From positions 405,364 through 469,363 of the forward strand of contig NZ_JH414506.1 of assembly GCF_000238075.1 (NCBI RefSeq): a DNA stretch of 64,000 nt, read 5' to 3'. How positions within the stretch are numbered: position 1 is the first letter of the stretch; each line of letters starts with the position of its first letter. Below, piece by piece: positions 18,004 through 25,849 of this stretch. The position numbers and the translations under genes are program-made. The stretch is from Oribacterium asaccharolyticum ACB7. Its GTDB lineage: Bacteria; Bacillota; Clostridia; Lachnospirales; Lachnospiraceae. The notes under the pieces are model-generated. The model was not told the origin of the DNA. It did no database searches and saw nothing but the letters and a program-made list of their open reading frames with translations.

Positions 18004-18187
18004 AGTTACTACTCCTTTCACTTGTTCCGCCTACTATAAATTGGGGATATCGATTGTCAAGGAAAGTACTCCAGTCCCCCGCAAACCCTTAATAAAACTC
18101 TTTCTATCTCTTCTATCGCAGAATTTTCTTCCTTGTGCTATACTTAAAAAACTTTAAAATATGTCTCAAAATAAGAAAGGAAGAACG

Positions 18188-19195
18188 ATGCATCAAATTG
18201 ATTTAACAGAAGAAGAACGGCAAAAGCTTAGAGAACTTTGGACGTCTCCAAAATTCAAAAAAGCTCGAAAAGCAATGAAGAGAAGCTTCTACCTCGAGGA
18301 AAGCCCTGTCTTACCTTTTCTTATCTTGTTCTCCGCTCTTCCGTTTTTAAGTATTTTGGTTTCGCCTATCCTGATATATCTCGGGAATCACTTTACCGTA
18401 TTTCAGGGCATATCTCTGCTTTTTAATAAGTATCTTTGGGTGATAGTTTGTTCTTCTCTCCTGGCTATCGTTGGTCTATACATCATAGCCGCAATTCTTA
18501 GTATTATTTTTAAAATAATAAAAATACCGGATACTAGGGAAGTCTATTTGAATCGAATACTCCCTCCAATGATGAGAATCATTCTTCCCAAGGCAGAATT
18601 TGACGGGAACAATAATCTTCCTCTAAATGCATTTAAAAAAGCGGTGCCGATTTTTTCTTATTACTACCCGGCCGGTTTACTGGATTTGCAGGAGCAACCC
18701 GAGCTAAAAATCACCGACTTATATGCTTACTCTCCCCAAAAGGGAAAAGACAGGAAAGGTTTATACGAATTCTACGGGCAAATTTATACTTTACAATATC
18801 ATTCTCATTTTGAAGGACAGCTAAGAATTGTTCCCACGGAGAAAGTGTGGGGGAAAGAAACAAATGGAGGGCATTTTCCTGCCTGTGACGGAGAAAAGAA
18901 AATCGATGTAGAAGATATTACCCACAATGAACATTACAATATCTTCTGCACCGATGAACAGGCTGCGCGAAAATTTCTGACACCGACTATGATTTCCTGG
19001 TTTGACAGACAAATTTCTTCCGGGTTAGGCTTTTCCTTAAACGACGACCGAATTTACTTGATAGTGAAAAGCGACTTGGCCTTATTCACTCCCCCAAAGA
19101 ATAAGAAGGCATGGAAAAAATGGAATATGGAGAAAACCGCCCGACAGATAAAGTCCATGGTGGCTTCAGCTAGAGAACTTGCGGAAATGTTCTAA
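18188..19195 (+). CDS. DUF3137 family membrane protein
   Basis: 335 residues. Two long hydrophobic helices (about 43-75 and 85-118) are followed by a roughly 210-residue soluble domain with the DUF3137 pattern. It includes FYGQIYTLQYHSHFEGQLRIVP, NEHYNIFCTDEQAARKFLTPTM and the terminal GLGFSLNDDRIYLIV. The frame opens at 18161, but AAAGGAAGA lies just before the ATG at 18188. Function of the family is unknown. Single gene ended by a strong terminator. Confidence 0.8.
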   Translation: MHQIDLTEEERQKLRELWTSPKFKKARKAMKRSFYLEESPVLPFLILFSALPFLSILVSPILIYLGNHFTVFQGISLLFNKYLWVIVCSSLLAIVGLYIIAAILSIIFKIIKIPDTREVYLNRILPPMMRIILPKAEFDGNNNLPLNAFKKAVPIFSYYYPAGLLDLQEQPELKITDLYAYSPQKGKDRKGLYEFYGQIYTLQYHSHFEGQLRIVPTEKVWGKETNGGHFPACDGEKKIDVEDITHNEHYNIFCTDEQAARKFLTPTMISWFDRQISSGLGFSLNDDRIYLIVKSDLALFTPPKNKKAWKKWNMEKTARQIKSMVASARELAEMF

Positions 19196-19240
19196 CTAAA
19201 AAAGATATACTATATGCTCTACGAGCGATATTGTTAATAA

Positions 19241-19284
19241 AAAAAGCGGAAAATGCTGTTCTTTTTCAGCACTTTCCGCTTTTT
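19241..19284. terminator. Bidirectional terminator between DUF3137 and DUF2828 genes
   Basis: AAAAAGCGGAAAATGCTG pairs with CAGCACTTTCCGCTTTTT around an eight-base loop, with A and T runs at the two ends, so it can stop the convergent transcripts of both genes. Confidence 0.85.
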
Positions 19285-19293
19285 GTATCCTCT

Positions 19294-20775
19294 CTACGCA
19301 CAAATCCTTTCGTAGCGTTCGGAAGACAGCGTTTCCAGCATAAAGGAATAAGGATCCAGAATCCCCTCGGACAGCATGGAAAAAATCTGTGGAGAAGTCC
19401 CTGAAACCAAGGCCACTCCCTGCTCATTTTTCGTAACAGGCTGCTGCTGATTTCTGCTGTTCACATTCCAAAATACAATTTGCGGAAGCTTGTAGCCATA
19501 CTTTGCAAACTTCTTTTTTGCGCACTCAAAATTCGTCATTTCCGCATGGTTCGCACAATAATCGAATTCCATGTCCGAAATAATATAGAGTTTTTCAGGA
19601 ATTTCCTCCTGCTTTGCCTTGTTTTGAATAGCTGTTTTCAGAATTAAGTCAAAAGTTCTCTGTAAATCCGTATTGGCACACTCATTAAAGCTTACGCAGT
19701 ACGTAAGTTTATCTACAATATCTCTGCCTTGCACCTCCACCAGTCTCGGATTTTCGGAAAAGGTAATAAAATGCTTATGAAAACAGCCCTTGTTGTGCTC
19801 CGCAAAATAAATCCCTAAAGACTGTGCCACTGCTGCCGGCATATAACCGGAGCCCCAGCCACAATACATAGAACCGGAACCGTCCACTACCGCAAGAGCA
19901 TTTTCCGCCCCTGTATAGTCAGGAAGAGACTTCCAGGTGACGTCCATAGAACGACGTTCCTCTTCCGTGATTTCCTCTTTCTCCATATCTCTACGGAAAA
20001 TGGATGCTACGACATCATAGGGCGTCAGGGTTCCTGTATTCATTACAGATGGATTACTTTCCGCCTTATCCAAAAAGGCAGAATATCTCTCCCTGTCATT
20101 TCTAAGAAAAGCCAGTCTGTACTTATACAAAGCTTTAGAGGGCTGCTTCTCATAGGAAAAAGAGTAATCCTTCTCCCGAAGATAATTCTCCATCAACTTT
20201 ATTTCCGCCCGCAGAGAAACAAGGACTTTACGATACTCCGTATCGCTAAAGCCTAAAGCTTTTGCAAGTTTCTTGGCTCTTTTAACGGTATCCTTATTGC
20301 TGGTATTCACGGAAGGAAGCCATTTGGCCAATAAAGAAACGCTCTCTCCGATTTTCAGGGCAGCAAGATCCTTATCCAACTGCTCTTTTATGAAGCTAAG
20401 CATATCCTTTTCGCAAGGTCCGTCCAGAAGGGAAAGAAGGTCATCAAATCTCCCATACTCGGGAACATTTGTGATATTCTTTCGAACGGACTCCGCCTCA
20501 TGAAGAGAAAGCCACTTCCATATAGACCGAAACACTCTTCTCTCCCCAAGGCCACCTCGAATGTCTCTTGCGAAGAAAAGAATTTTCATAGCTAAATTCC
20601 TGTCTTCCGTATAGGCCTTGATAAATCGGGAAATGATTTCACTGTCCTCAGCATTTCGCAAAGCACCAATGGTGGCAAAAAGATCCAGACAGTAAGAGTT
20701 TGTGCTCCTGTTGGTAAGAGCGCCATTCTCCGTATATGTCAGATTCTCTTCTTCTCTTAAGTCCTCTAAAAACAT
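19294..20775 (-). CDS. DUF2828 protein (TROVE/vWA-like, Ro60-related architecture)
   Basis: 493 residues. An N-terminal helical-repeat region (about 10-270, e.g. FFARDIRGGLGERRVFRSIWKWL and VSLLAKWLPSVNTSN) resembles the RNA-binding HEAT-type ring of TROVE proteins. A von Willebrand A domain follows with a MIDAS motif VVDGSGSM and later ISDMEFD and SGTSPQIF. This is the layout of Ro60/Rsr, which bind Y RNAs and misfolded RNAs. GGAGG precedes the ATG. A GC-rich structured region (20809-21002) and a divergent WYL regulator lie directly upstream. RNA binding by DUF2828 proteins is an inference from architecture. Confidence 0.82.
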   Translation of the reverse strand: MFLEDLREEENLTYTENGALTNRSTNSYCLDLFATIGALRNAEDSEIISRFIKAYTEDRNLAMKILFFARDIRGGLGERRVFRSIWKWLSLHEAESVRKNITNVPEYGRFDDLLSLLDGPCEKDMLSFIKEQLDKDLAALKIGESVSLLAKWLPSVNTSNKDTVKRAKKLAKALGFSDTEYRKVLVSLRAEIKLMENYLREKDYSFSYEKQPSKALYKYRLAFLRNDRERYSAFLDKAESNPSVMNTGTLTPYDVVASIFRRDMEKEEITEEERRSMDVTWKSLPDYTGAENALAVVDGSGSMYCGWGSGYMPAAVAQSLGIYFAEHNKGCFHKHFITFSENPRLVEVQGRDIVDKLTYCVSFNECANTDLQRTFDLILKTAIQNKAKQEEIPEKLYIISDMEFDYCANHAEMTNFECAKKKFAKYGYKLPQIVFWNVNSRNQQQPVTKNEQGVALVSGTSPQIFSMLSEGILDPYSFMLETLSSERYERICA

Positions 20776-20808
20776 TGCTCCTACCTCCTTTTAAAAAGAA
20801 ACAGCCAC

Positions 20809-21002
20809 AAGATACTTTGTAAGGTAAGGGGTATTCGCCCCTTCCAGCAGGGGGAGTTGCACCCCCGAAAGCGCTCGGACCTTAGTAATCCCTGGAGTGC
20901 AATTCTCCAACAATCCTACGCCCCCGGAAGCTCCGGGACCTCAGCCTTGCGCCGGCTATCTCAGCCAAATATCGCCATGACATTTTTTGCTGTAGGTATC
21001 TT
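20809..21002. ncRNA. Candidate structured RNA between DUF2828 and WYL genes
   Basis: A 194-nt segment much more GC-rich than its surroundings, made almost wholly of consecutive hairpins. They include AAGGGG/CCCCTT (20826-20843), GGGGG-AGTTGCA-CCCCC (about 20850-20866), CCGA/TCGG, TGGAG-TGCAATT-CTCCA (about 20893-20909), CCCGGA-AGC-TCCGGG and GGCT/AGCC. AAGATAC (20809-20815) and GTATCTT (20996-21002) can close the whole element. The two seven-base loops are complementary (TTGCA with TGCAA), so a kissing interaction is possible on either strand. The minus strand contains GGCGAA in the last hairpin, like the GNCGAA core of bacterial Y RNAs. It could be a leader of the DUF2828 mRNA or a separate RNA; the strand is undecided. 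Confidence 0.6.
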
Positions 21003-21285
21003 TCCGACTGTTTTACTTTGCTTAGGGAATAATCCTAAGCTATACAAGACACACCGGACTAACCGCCCGCATTTGATCTAATTCCAAACATAATTGCTTG
21101 CTGTATGTGTCTTTCGTGCCTTTATGATATATCGTTTTTCAGGAGATAAAAAGCTGAGGAATATAAATATTTTTCAACCCCTAATTTATTGTATAAGCAC
21201 TATATTTTCGTTATTATTATGATATTAAACAAGTCCATTGTGGGGGATTTAATTTGGAGATTTTTCTTTTAAGAAGGTGGGAATT

Positions 21286-22284
21286 ATGACAGAGAAGTAC
21301 AAGATTTATATCCCGGAAGAGATGCGATTACGCCTTTTGAATGATGCGGAGCTCTTTGATTTTTGTAAGAAGGACGGCTCGGTGAATCTGAATGGATTTT
21401 TAAAGGAGCTTTTGCTCCAATATTTTGATGAATATCGTGAAACAAAGGAAAGGCTCCTCGATACTATTTTATCCGACCTCAGTGCATTTTCTTCTATTTC
21501 CCGAGAAGACGCCGATGCCATCGCGGATAAAATCATGAACAGCTATATGCGAAATACGGAATTCAAGAGTGAGCGAAACGCTGCCATCACCTTAACGGTC
21601 AGCGGACGCTCTTTGGACATTATGCATTCTATTGAAAATAATATGCTCTCTCGGGTTTCTCTCTCCCAGTATCTTAATGACTTTTTCAGCTCCTACCTAT
21701 CTATTTCCAGAAAAGACCGTGAGAGAATTCTCTTTCAAGATATCTTTGAGGAGTTAAACACTGCCATTCGAAAAAATAGTATTATCCGTTTTACTTCCAC
21801 TTCCGCTCCAAACGTTATTTTTACGGTTCAACCTTATTGTATTGCCGCATCCAAAGAGGAGCAGTGTAATTATCTTCTTTGCTTAGACAACGAAACCGGC
21901 ATACCCAGATCCTTCCGTATTTCAAGAATTCGTGCCTTATATAGCTCTTCCGATAAATTCATTCCGAATGAAAGCCGAAAACTGGAGCTCCAGGAAATTG
22001 CCGGAAGAAGTCCTCAATCCACATCCAAAGGAATTGAAGCCGAAGTCCGCTTAACGGAAAAGGGCCTGCAAAAGTTTCATTTCATTACTAAAAACAGGCC
22101 GGATGTATTAAAAAAAGAAGAAAATACTCTTTATTTTAACTGGCCAAAAACACAGTTGGAAGAATATTTCCATCGCTTCGGAAAAGAGGCAGTGATTCTT
22201 TCTCCGGATGATTGTCGGGAGTCCATGCGGATCTTTTACAAAAAAGCATGGGAAGCATATAGGAAGAAGGAGAAGGGGGAATAA
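21286..22284 (+). CDS. WYL-domain transcriptional regulator
   Basis: 332 residues. The N-terminal part (about 1-140) is helical and probably DNA-binding, with a ribbon/helix region (KYKIYIPEEMRLRLLND, SGRSLDIMHSIENNML). The C-terminal WYL domain (about 155-330) has YCIAASKEEQCNYLLCLDNE, the SFRISRIRALY strand and a WCX-like tail (EVRLTEKGLQKFH through ILSPDD). WYL domains sense nucleic acid or nucleotide ligands and regulate repair and defence genes. The ATG at 21286 follows AGAAGGTGG; a GTG three codons upstream is embedded in that site. It diverges from the DUF2828 gene across the structured element and probably controls it. Confidence 0.8.
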   Translation: MTEKYKIYIPEEMRLRLLNDAELFDFCKKDGSVNLNGFLKELLLQYFDEYRETKERLLDTILSDLSAFSSISREDADAIADKIMNSYMRNTEFKSERNAAITLTVSGRSLDIMHSIENNMLSRVSLSQYLNDFFSSYLSISRKDRERILFQDIFEELNTAIRKNSIIRFTSTSAPNVIFTVQPYCIAASKEEQCNYLLCLDNETGIPRSFRISRIRALYSSSDKFIPNESRKLELQEIAGRSPQSTSKGIEAEVRLTEKGLQKFHFITKNRPDVLKKEENTLYFNWPKTQLEEYFHRFGKEAVILSPDDCRESMRIFYKKAWEAYRKKEKGE

Positions 22285-22395
22285 AAATCAATAGGCTTTT
22301 CTATGCAGGACAGGTCTGAATATAGGGCGAGTTTAGATCCCCCATTTTCAGACCAATCCTACATAAAGACTCTTCCTTTTTGGATCTTATTCTCT

Positions 22396-23451
22396 CTACT
22401 CTATCCCTTCTATCTTGCAAAGCCCGATTTCTATCAGTCCTCTATCATACAGGGCGGTGAGACAAAGCTCTCCACAAATGTTGTGTAAGCTATGCTTTGT
22501 CATGCCTCTTGGCATAATAACATCCGTATATTCTCGCTTACTAAGAGAAAAGAGCTTCTGCTTTCCCTTCCAATCATCATTGTTAAAAAGCGGTGTGAGA
22601 ATGAGATAATCCGAATGGGTGAAAGTTCCGTTCACCCCGGACTTTTTTCCTCCCGTTTTCAACTGTTCCGACTCAAAGAGCTTTTCTTTTACCTTGCCCT
22701 CAGGGGAAATTTTTGCCAACGCATAATAGTCCATTCCCCATTTGTTCACTGAGCCTGTGCTTTCTCCCGAAGTATAGGCATAAAGTACATCATTTAGCAT
22801 TTTTAAACTGTCGATTTTCGGAGCATCCTTCGTCCTGTCATCATGGTGGGTTAAGGCATTTTTCTCTATTTCCGAAAAGCATTTCCACTTGGCTTCTTTT
22901 TTTACAGGATCAAAGTCTAAAAGGGCAAAACAGCGGGACAGACCGTAATACACTTCCCTTTCAAAGCAGACGGGAATCAGTCTTCCCTCTGAAACAGTCT
23001 GAAAGTACCGCTCTCTTGCATTGTCCGGCAGCACTTTGCTAAAGGGCAAAAATCCATTCTTAATCGTGATGATTTCCGGCGAAGAAAAATCTCCGGTAAA
23101 ATAGACAATTTCTTTCTTTGCCTTGATTACCCCGAAGCCGTTTCCAAATGAAAAAAGCAGCGGATCATTTTCCCGGTCCAGGAAGTCCTCCCCAAGCTCT
23201 ATTTCCTGTATGCCGATTTCGGACAAGACAAGAACAGAGTAGGCTTCCGGCGCTTCTTCCTTCCTTGTTAAAATGAGTGCTCTCACCCCTTGCTCCGGAC
23301 AGGCATGAAACATAAAGGCATTTCCTTCTTCTATGGAATCGGCGCCTTGCTTTAAAACGCTACCTCCTGAAAGAAAACCTGTGCTATACACATAGGTATA
23401 TGCATTTTCCGGCTTGTATTTTTGTATAAGGCTTAGTTTTAAAGCGGCCAT
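22396..23451 (-). CDS. Unrecognised protein in the yjdF riboswitch operon (possible beta-propeller)
   Basis: 351 residues without signal peptide or membrane segment. The sequence is rich in short beta strands with repeated aromatic and charged turns (ALILTRKEE, LLFSFGNGFGVIKAKKEIVYF, GRLIPVCFEREVYYGLSRCFALLDF, SDYLILTPLFNNDDWKG), so a beta-propeller-like fold is plausible. I do not recognise a family. The frame opens with a GTG at 23463, but GTGAGG itself serves as the ribosome site for the ATG at 23451. It lies about 20 bp after yjdF and should be co-transcribed under the same riboswitch. Confidence 0.6.
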   Translation of the reverse strand: MAALKLSLIQKYKPENAYTYVYSTGFLSGGSVLKQGADSIEEGNAFMFHACPEQGVRALILTRKEEAPEAYSVLVLSEIGIQEIELGEDFLDRENDPLLFSFGNGFGVIKAKKEIVYFTGDFSSPEIITIKNGFLPFSKVLPDNARERYFQTVSEGRLIPVCFEREVYYGLSRCFALLDFDPVKKEAKWKCFSEIEKNALTHHDDRTKDAPKIDSLKMLNDVLYAYTSGESTGSVNKWGMDYYALAKISPEGKVKEKLFESEQLKTGGKKSGVNGTFTHSDYLILTPLFNNDDWKGKQKLFSLSKREYTDVIMPRGMTKHSLHNICGELCLTALYDRGLIEIGLCKIEGIE

Positions 23452-23471
23452 GCTATTCCTCACTATTTTCG

Positions 23472-23888
23472 TTATCTGCCTCTATGTTTTTCTTTTTTCT
23501 TCGCTTGCTTCAGCATAAATTGCCGTTCTTCCTCGATGCGTTTTTGTTCTCTGTTTTTTTCTTTACGCTTTTGTTTGTTCTCTTCATGCTGTAAACTTAA
23601 CGCCTGTTGCGACTTCGTCCCGATGCCAGCACGCTGCAATTGTTTTTTTGCCTCTCTTTGTGCTCTTTTCGGATTCTGTTTTCTTTCCTTGACTTGCGTT
23701 TTGACTTCCGGACTGAATTTCAGCTCATAAAAATGCTTTAAGATAAAATCACGTACCTCCAAGTCCTTGGGCTCTGCACCGAAAGTCACCTTCGCAACGG
23801 ATAGGCGATTTCCCTCTGTTTTCTCAAAAACGCCCACCCAAAAAGTTCCTTCAAAAAGCACTGTCATTTGACAAGTCATCTTGTCCAT
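23472..23888 (-). CDS. yjdF: YjdF family protein (DUF2992)
   Basis: 138 residues. The N-terminal beta-rich half has the family signature VLFEGTFWVGVFEKTEG and FGAEPKDLEVRDFIL. The C-terminal half is a very basic helix with KQNPKRAQREAKKQLQRAGIGTKSQQALSLQ and ends in KKEKHRGR, a hallmark of YjdF. The molecular role is unknown; the gene is classically controlled by the yjdF (azaaromatic) riboswitch. GGAGGG is six bases before the ATG at 23888, and the riboswitch 3' strand ends about 28 bases before the start. Confidence 0.9.
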   Translation of the reverse strand: MDKMTCQMTVLFEGTFWVGVFEKTEGNRLSVAKVTFGAEPKDLEVRDFILKHFYELKFSPEVKTQVKERKQNPKRAQREAKKQLQRAGIGTKSQQALSLQHEENKQKRKEKNREQKRIEEERQFMLKQAKKKEKHRGR

Positions 23889-23915
23889 CTTTGTCCCTCC
23901 AAAATTACTTTATGA

Positions 23916-24005
23916 ACAAAGAATGGACAACCCGGAGGGGAAGGTTACTTACCACAAGATTCTGTGACGGCCGGGCTACCTACCGGCTCTGGCATAGCTC
24001 TTTGT
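23916..24005 (-). promoter_or_regulatory. yjdF riboswitch (azaaromatic-sensing)
   Basis: The minus-strand leader of yjdF folds with an outer helix ACAAAGA (from 24005) pairing UCUUUGU (to 23916). Inside are GCCGG-UAGGUAGC-CCGGC, CACAG-AAUC-UUGUG (with a G-U closing pair that works only on this strand) and an AACC...GGUU helix. Position directly before a yjdF gene and the conserved GCCGGUAGGUAGCCCGGC core make this the known yjdF motif. It probably controls ribosome access to the GGAGGG site at about 23895. The natural ligand is unsettled; planar azaaromatic compounds bind known members. Confidence 0.78.
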
Positions 24006-24066
24006 ATGCGTTGCGTTTTTATCTTTGCTGTGTACACAATTGATGAAATTTTTTCCATCGCCTTCT

Positions 24067-24095
24067 ATCATAACGATGGAAAAATATATTGACAA
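24067..24095 (-). promoter_or_regulatory. Promoter of the yjdF riboswitch operon
   Basis: Minus strand TTGTCA (24090-24095), 17-bp spacer, TATGAT (24067-24072). An inverted repeat CCATCG...CGATGG overlaps it and may be an additional operator. Confidence 0.55.
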
Positions 24096-24307
24096 TGCTC
24101 TCTTTTTCTTTTGTATCAACTGACAAAATTTTTACTCTATTCAAGATGATAGAATCGTTTGCAATGGAAGTTCTTTACAAAAGATATTTAGTACCTCTTA
24201 AAAACAGGAATCGAATAAGAATAAACTTTTTCAAGGGACTTTTTCTCGGTTATTACAACTTTTCCAAGGGACTTTTGTGGTAATTCGAAGATATGACTAT
24301 GCAGCAG

Positions 24308-25603
24308 TTAAAGATTTATTGCATTTTCATCCAAAAGAAAATTCTCCAATCCAATGTATAAAATACCTGCATCATCATGTCGGGGGATAATATTATCTTT
24401 TACAACTACAATTTTCTTAAAGGAATCATCTATTTTTTTTAAAGAAGCGGTTTCTTGTTCTTGCTTCTCCTTACTGTCTATGTGTAGTGCAGACTGAATA
24501 TAATATCTTTCATGCCCTTTATTCATTACAAAGTCCACTTCCAGCTGAATTTTTTGCCTCTTTCCGTCTTTTTTGCAATCATATTCCACTACCCCAATAT
24601 CCACATTATATCCTCTACGAATTAAATCGTTATAGATTATATTTTCCATGATGTGGGTCTCTTCTACTTGCCTGAAATTCAATCTGGCATTTCTTAGCCC
24701 GATATCTGTAAAATAATACTTATGTGGCGTGGTAAAATACTTAGCCCCCTTAACGTCGTATCGATTTGCATGGGATAACAAATATGCTTCTTTAAAATAC
24801 TCCAAATATTTCGAAATGGTACCGGAGGATATCTTAATTTGTTTTTCCGAGAGAAATCTTTTAGAAAGCTTACTGGGATTGGTAAGAGAGCCAATCGCCG
24901 AAGAGGTAAAATCCAATAATACTTCCATAACCTCTTTATCATTCTGTACCTTGTTTCTTTCCAGAATATCTTTTAAATAGGTTTCTTGAAATAAATCTTT
25001 TAAATAACGATTTTTCTCCCCATCACTTTTCAAACTATAAATATAGGGCATTCCGCCATATATACTGTAATGTTGGAATGCCAATGACTTATCTTCTACT
25101 ACTTCACAAACTTCCGCAAAAGACAAAGGATTGATATGAATTTCATCTCCTCTATCCCTAAATTGAGTTAAAATATCTCTGGACAACATTTTTGAATTAC
25201 TGCCCGTTACGTATATATCTAAATTATCCCGCTTCATAAGTCCTAAAAGCACATCCACAAAAGTCACCGTCTTTTCGTCGCTTTCAAGATAGGGATTCTT
25301 CACAGCAATCGACAATTGGATTTCATCGATAAACACATAGTATTTTTTCGTTTCATCCTGCGTTTTTTCCTTGATATAATCATTTAATTTAAACGGATTC
25401 CTATACTCCAGCGTATCTATTTCATCCAATGCAATCGAAATGATTTGTCCATCTTCGATACCGCTTGATAGCAAATAATCCCGATACAAATGGAAAAGCA
25501 AATAAGATTTCCCACATCTTCGGATTCCCGTGATAATCTTTACTCTACCGTTATCCTTTTTCTCTATAATTTTATGGAGATAAAAACCACGTCTAATCTG
25601 CAT
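24308..25603 (-). CDS. AAA_14/DUF4143 ATP-binding protein 2
   Basis: 431 residues. The ATPase domain has Walker A GIRRCGKSYLL, Walker B YYVFIDEIQ and ITGSNS-like sensor VTGSNSKML. The DUF4143 domain carries FTDIGLRNARLNFRQVEETHIMENIIYNDLIRRGYNVDIG and the PD-(D/E)XK-like QLEVDFVMNKGHERYYIQSA (the usual lysine is replaced by Q). Its order and wording are nearly the same as ATPase 3 (25850-27187), so they are recent paralogues. GAGGAG precedes the ATG. An 18-bp palindrome lies 23 bp before the start, just after the promoter. Confidence 0.85.
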   Translation of the reverse strand: MQIRRGFYLHKIIEKKDNGRVKIITGIRRCGKSYLLFHLYRDYLLSSGIEDGQIISIALDEIDTLEYRNPFKLNDYIKEKTQDETKKYYVFIDEIQLSIAVKNPYLESDEKTVTFVDVLLGLMKRDNLDIYVTGSNSKMLSRDILTQFRDRGDEIHINPLSFAEVCEVVEDKSLAFQHYSIYGGMPYIYSLKSDGEKNRYLKDLFQETYLKDILERNKVQNDKEVMEVLLDFTSSAIGSLTNPSKLSKRFLSEKQIKISSGTISKYLEYFKEAYLLSHANRYDVKGAKYFTTPHKYYFTDIGLRNARLNFRQVEETHIMENIIYNDLIRRGYNVDIGVVEYDCKKDGKRQKIQLEVDFVMNKGHERYYIQSALHIDSKEKQEQETASLKKIDDSFKKIVVVKDNIIPRHDDAGILYIGLENFLLDENAINL

Positions 25604-25625
25604 ATGTAACTCCTCTCAAAAAATT

Positions 25626-25643
25626 AAGGTGGAATTCCACCTT
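25626..25643 (-). promoter_or_regulatory. Perfect 18-bp palindrome, proximal operator of ATPase 2
   Basis: AAGGTGGAATTCCACCTT is a perfect palindrome placed at about +8 to +25 relative to the promoter at 25658-25686. Its 14-bp core is repeated at 25771-25784. Confidence 0.7.
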
Positions 25644-25657
25644 TTTTTCACGAGTCT

Positions 25658-25686
25658 ATTCTATCATTTTATTGTGTTCCTATCAA
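25658..25686 (-). promoter_or_regulatory. Promoter of DUF4143 ATPase 2
   Basis: Minus strand TTGATA (25681-25686), 17-bp spacer, TAGAAT (25658-25663). It is flanked on both sides by GGTGGAATTCCACC palindromes. Confidence 0.65.
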
Positions 25687-25770
25687 TAAGCGGCTCAATT
25701 AAGATAATAAGATAAGGTATCTCCGACTTTTCCCACGCCGTTTCTTATAAAAGCAAACTCGAAAAATCCC

Positions 25771-25784
25771 GGTGGAATTCCACC
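25771..25784 (-). promoter_or_regulatory. Second GGTGGAATTCCACC palindrome, distal operator of ATPase 2
   Basis: Identical 14-bp palindrome 143 bp (centre to centre) from the proximal one, upstream of the promoter and beyond the end of ATPase 3. CTCGA and TCGAG flank it. The pair straddles the promoter, a layout used for repression by looping. Confidence 0.65.
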
Positions 25785-25849
25785 ATAATTTCTCGAGTTT
25801 AATACCATAAAAAAGTATCGTGGGCTTTACACACGATACTCTTCATGAA

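Noticed and set aside
20809..21002. tRNA gene in the GC-rich region
   Set aside because: T-arm-like hairpins with TGCAAYT loops are present, but no acceptor stem, anticodon arm or TTCRA loop can be arranged into a tRNA.
25626..25643. Palindrome plus T run as a plus-strand terminator
   Set aside because: No plus-strand gene ends nearby and the identical palindrome at 25771 has no T run; an operator explains both.
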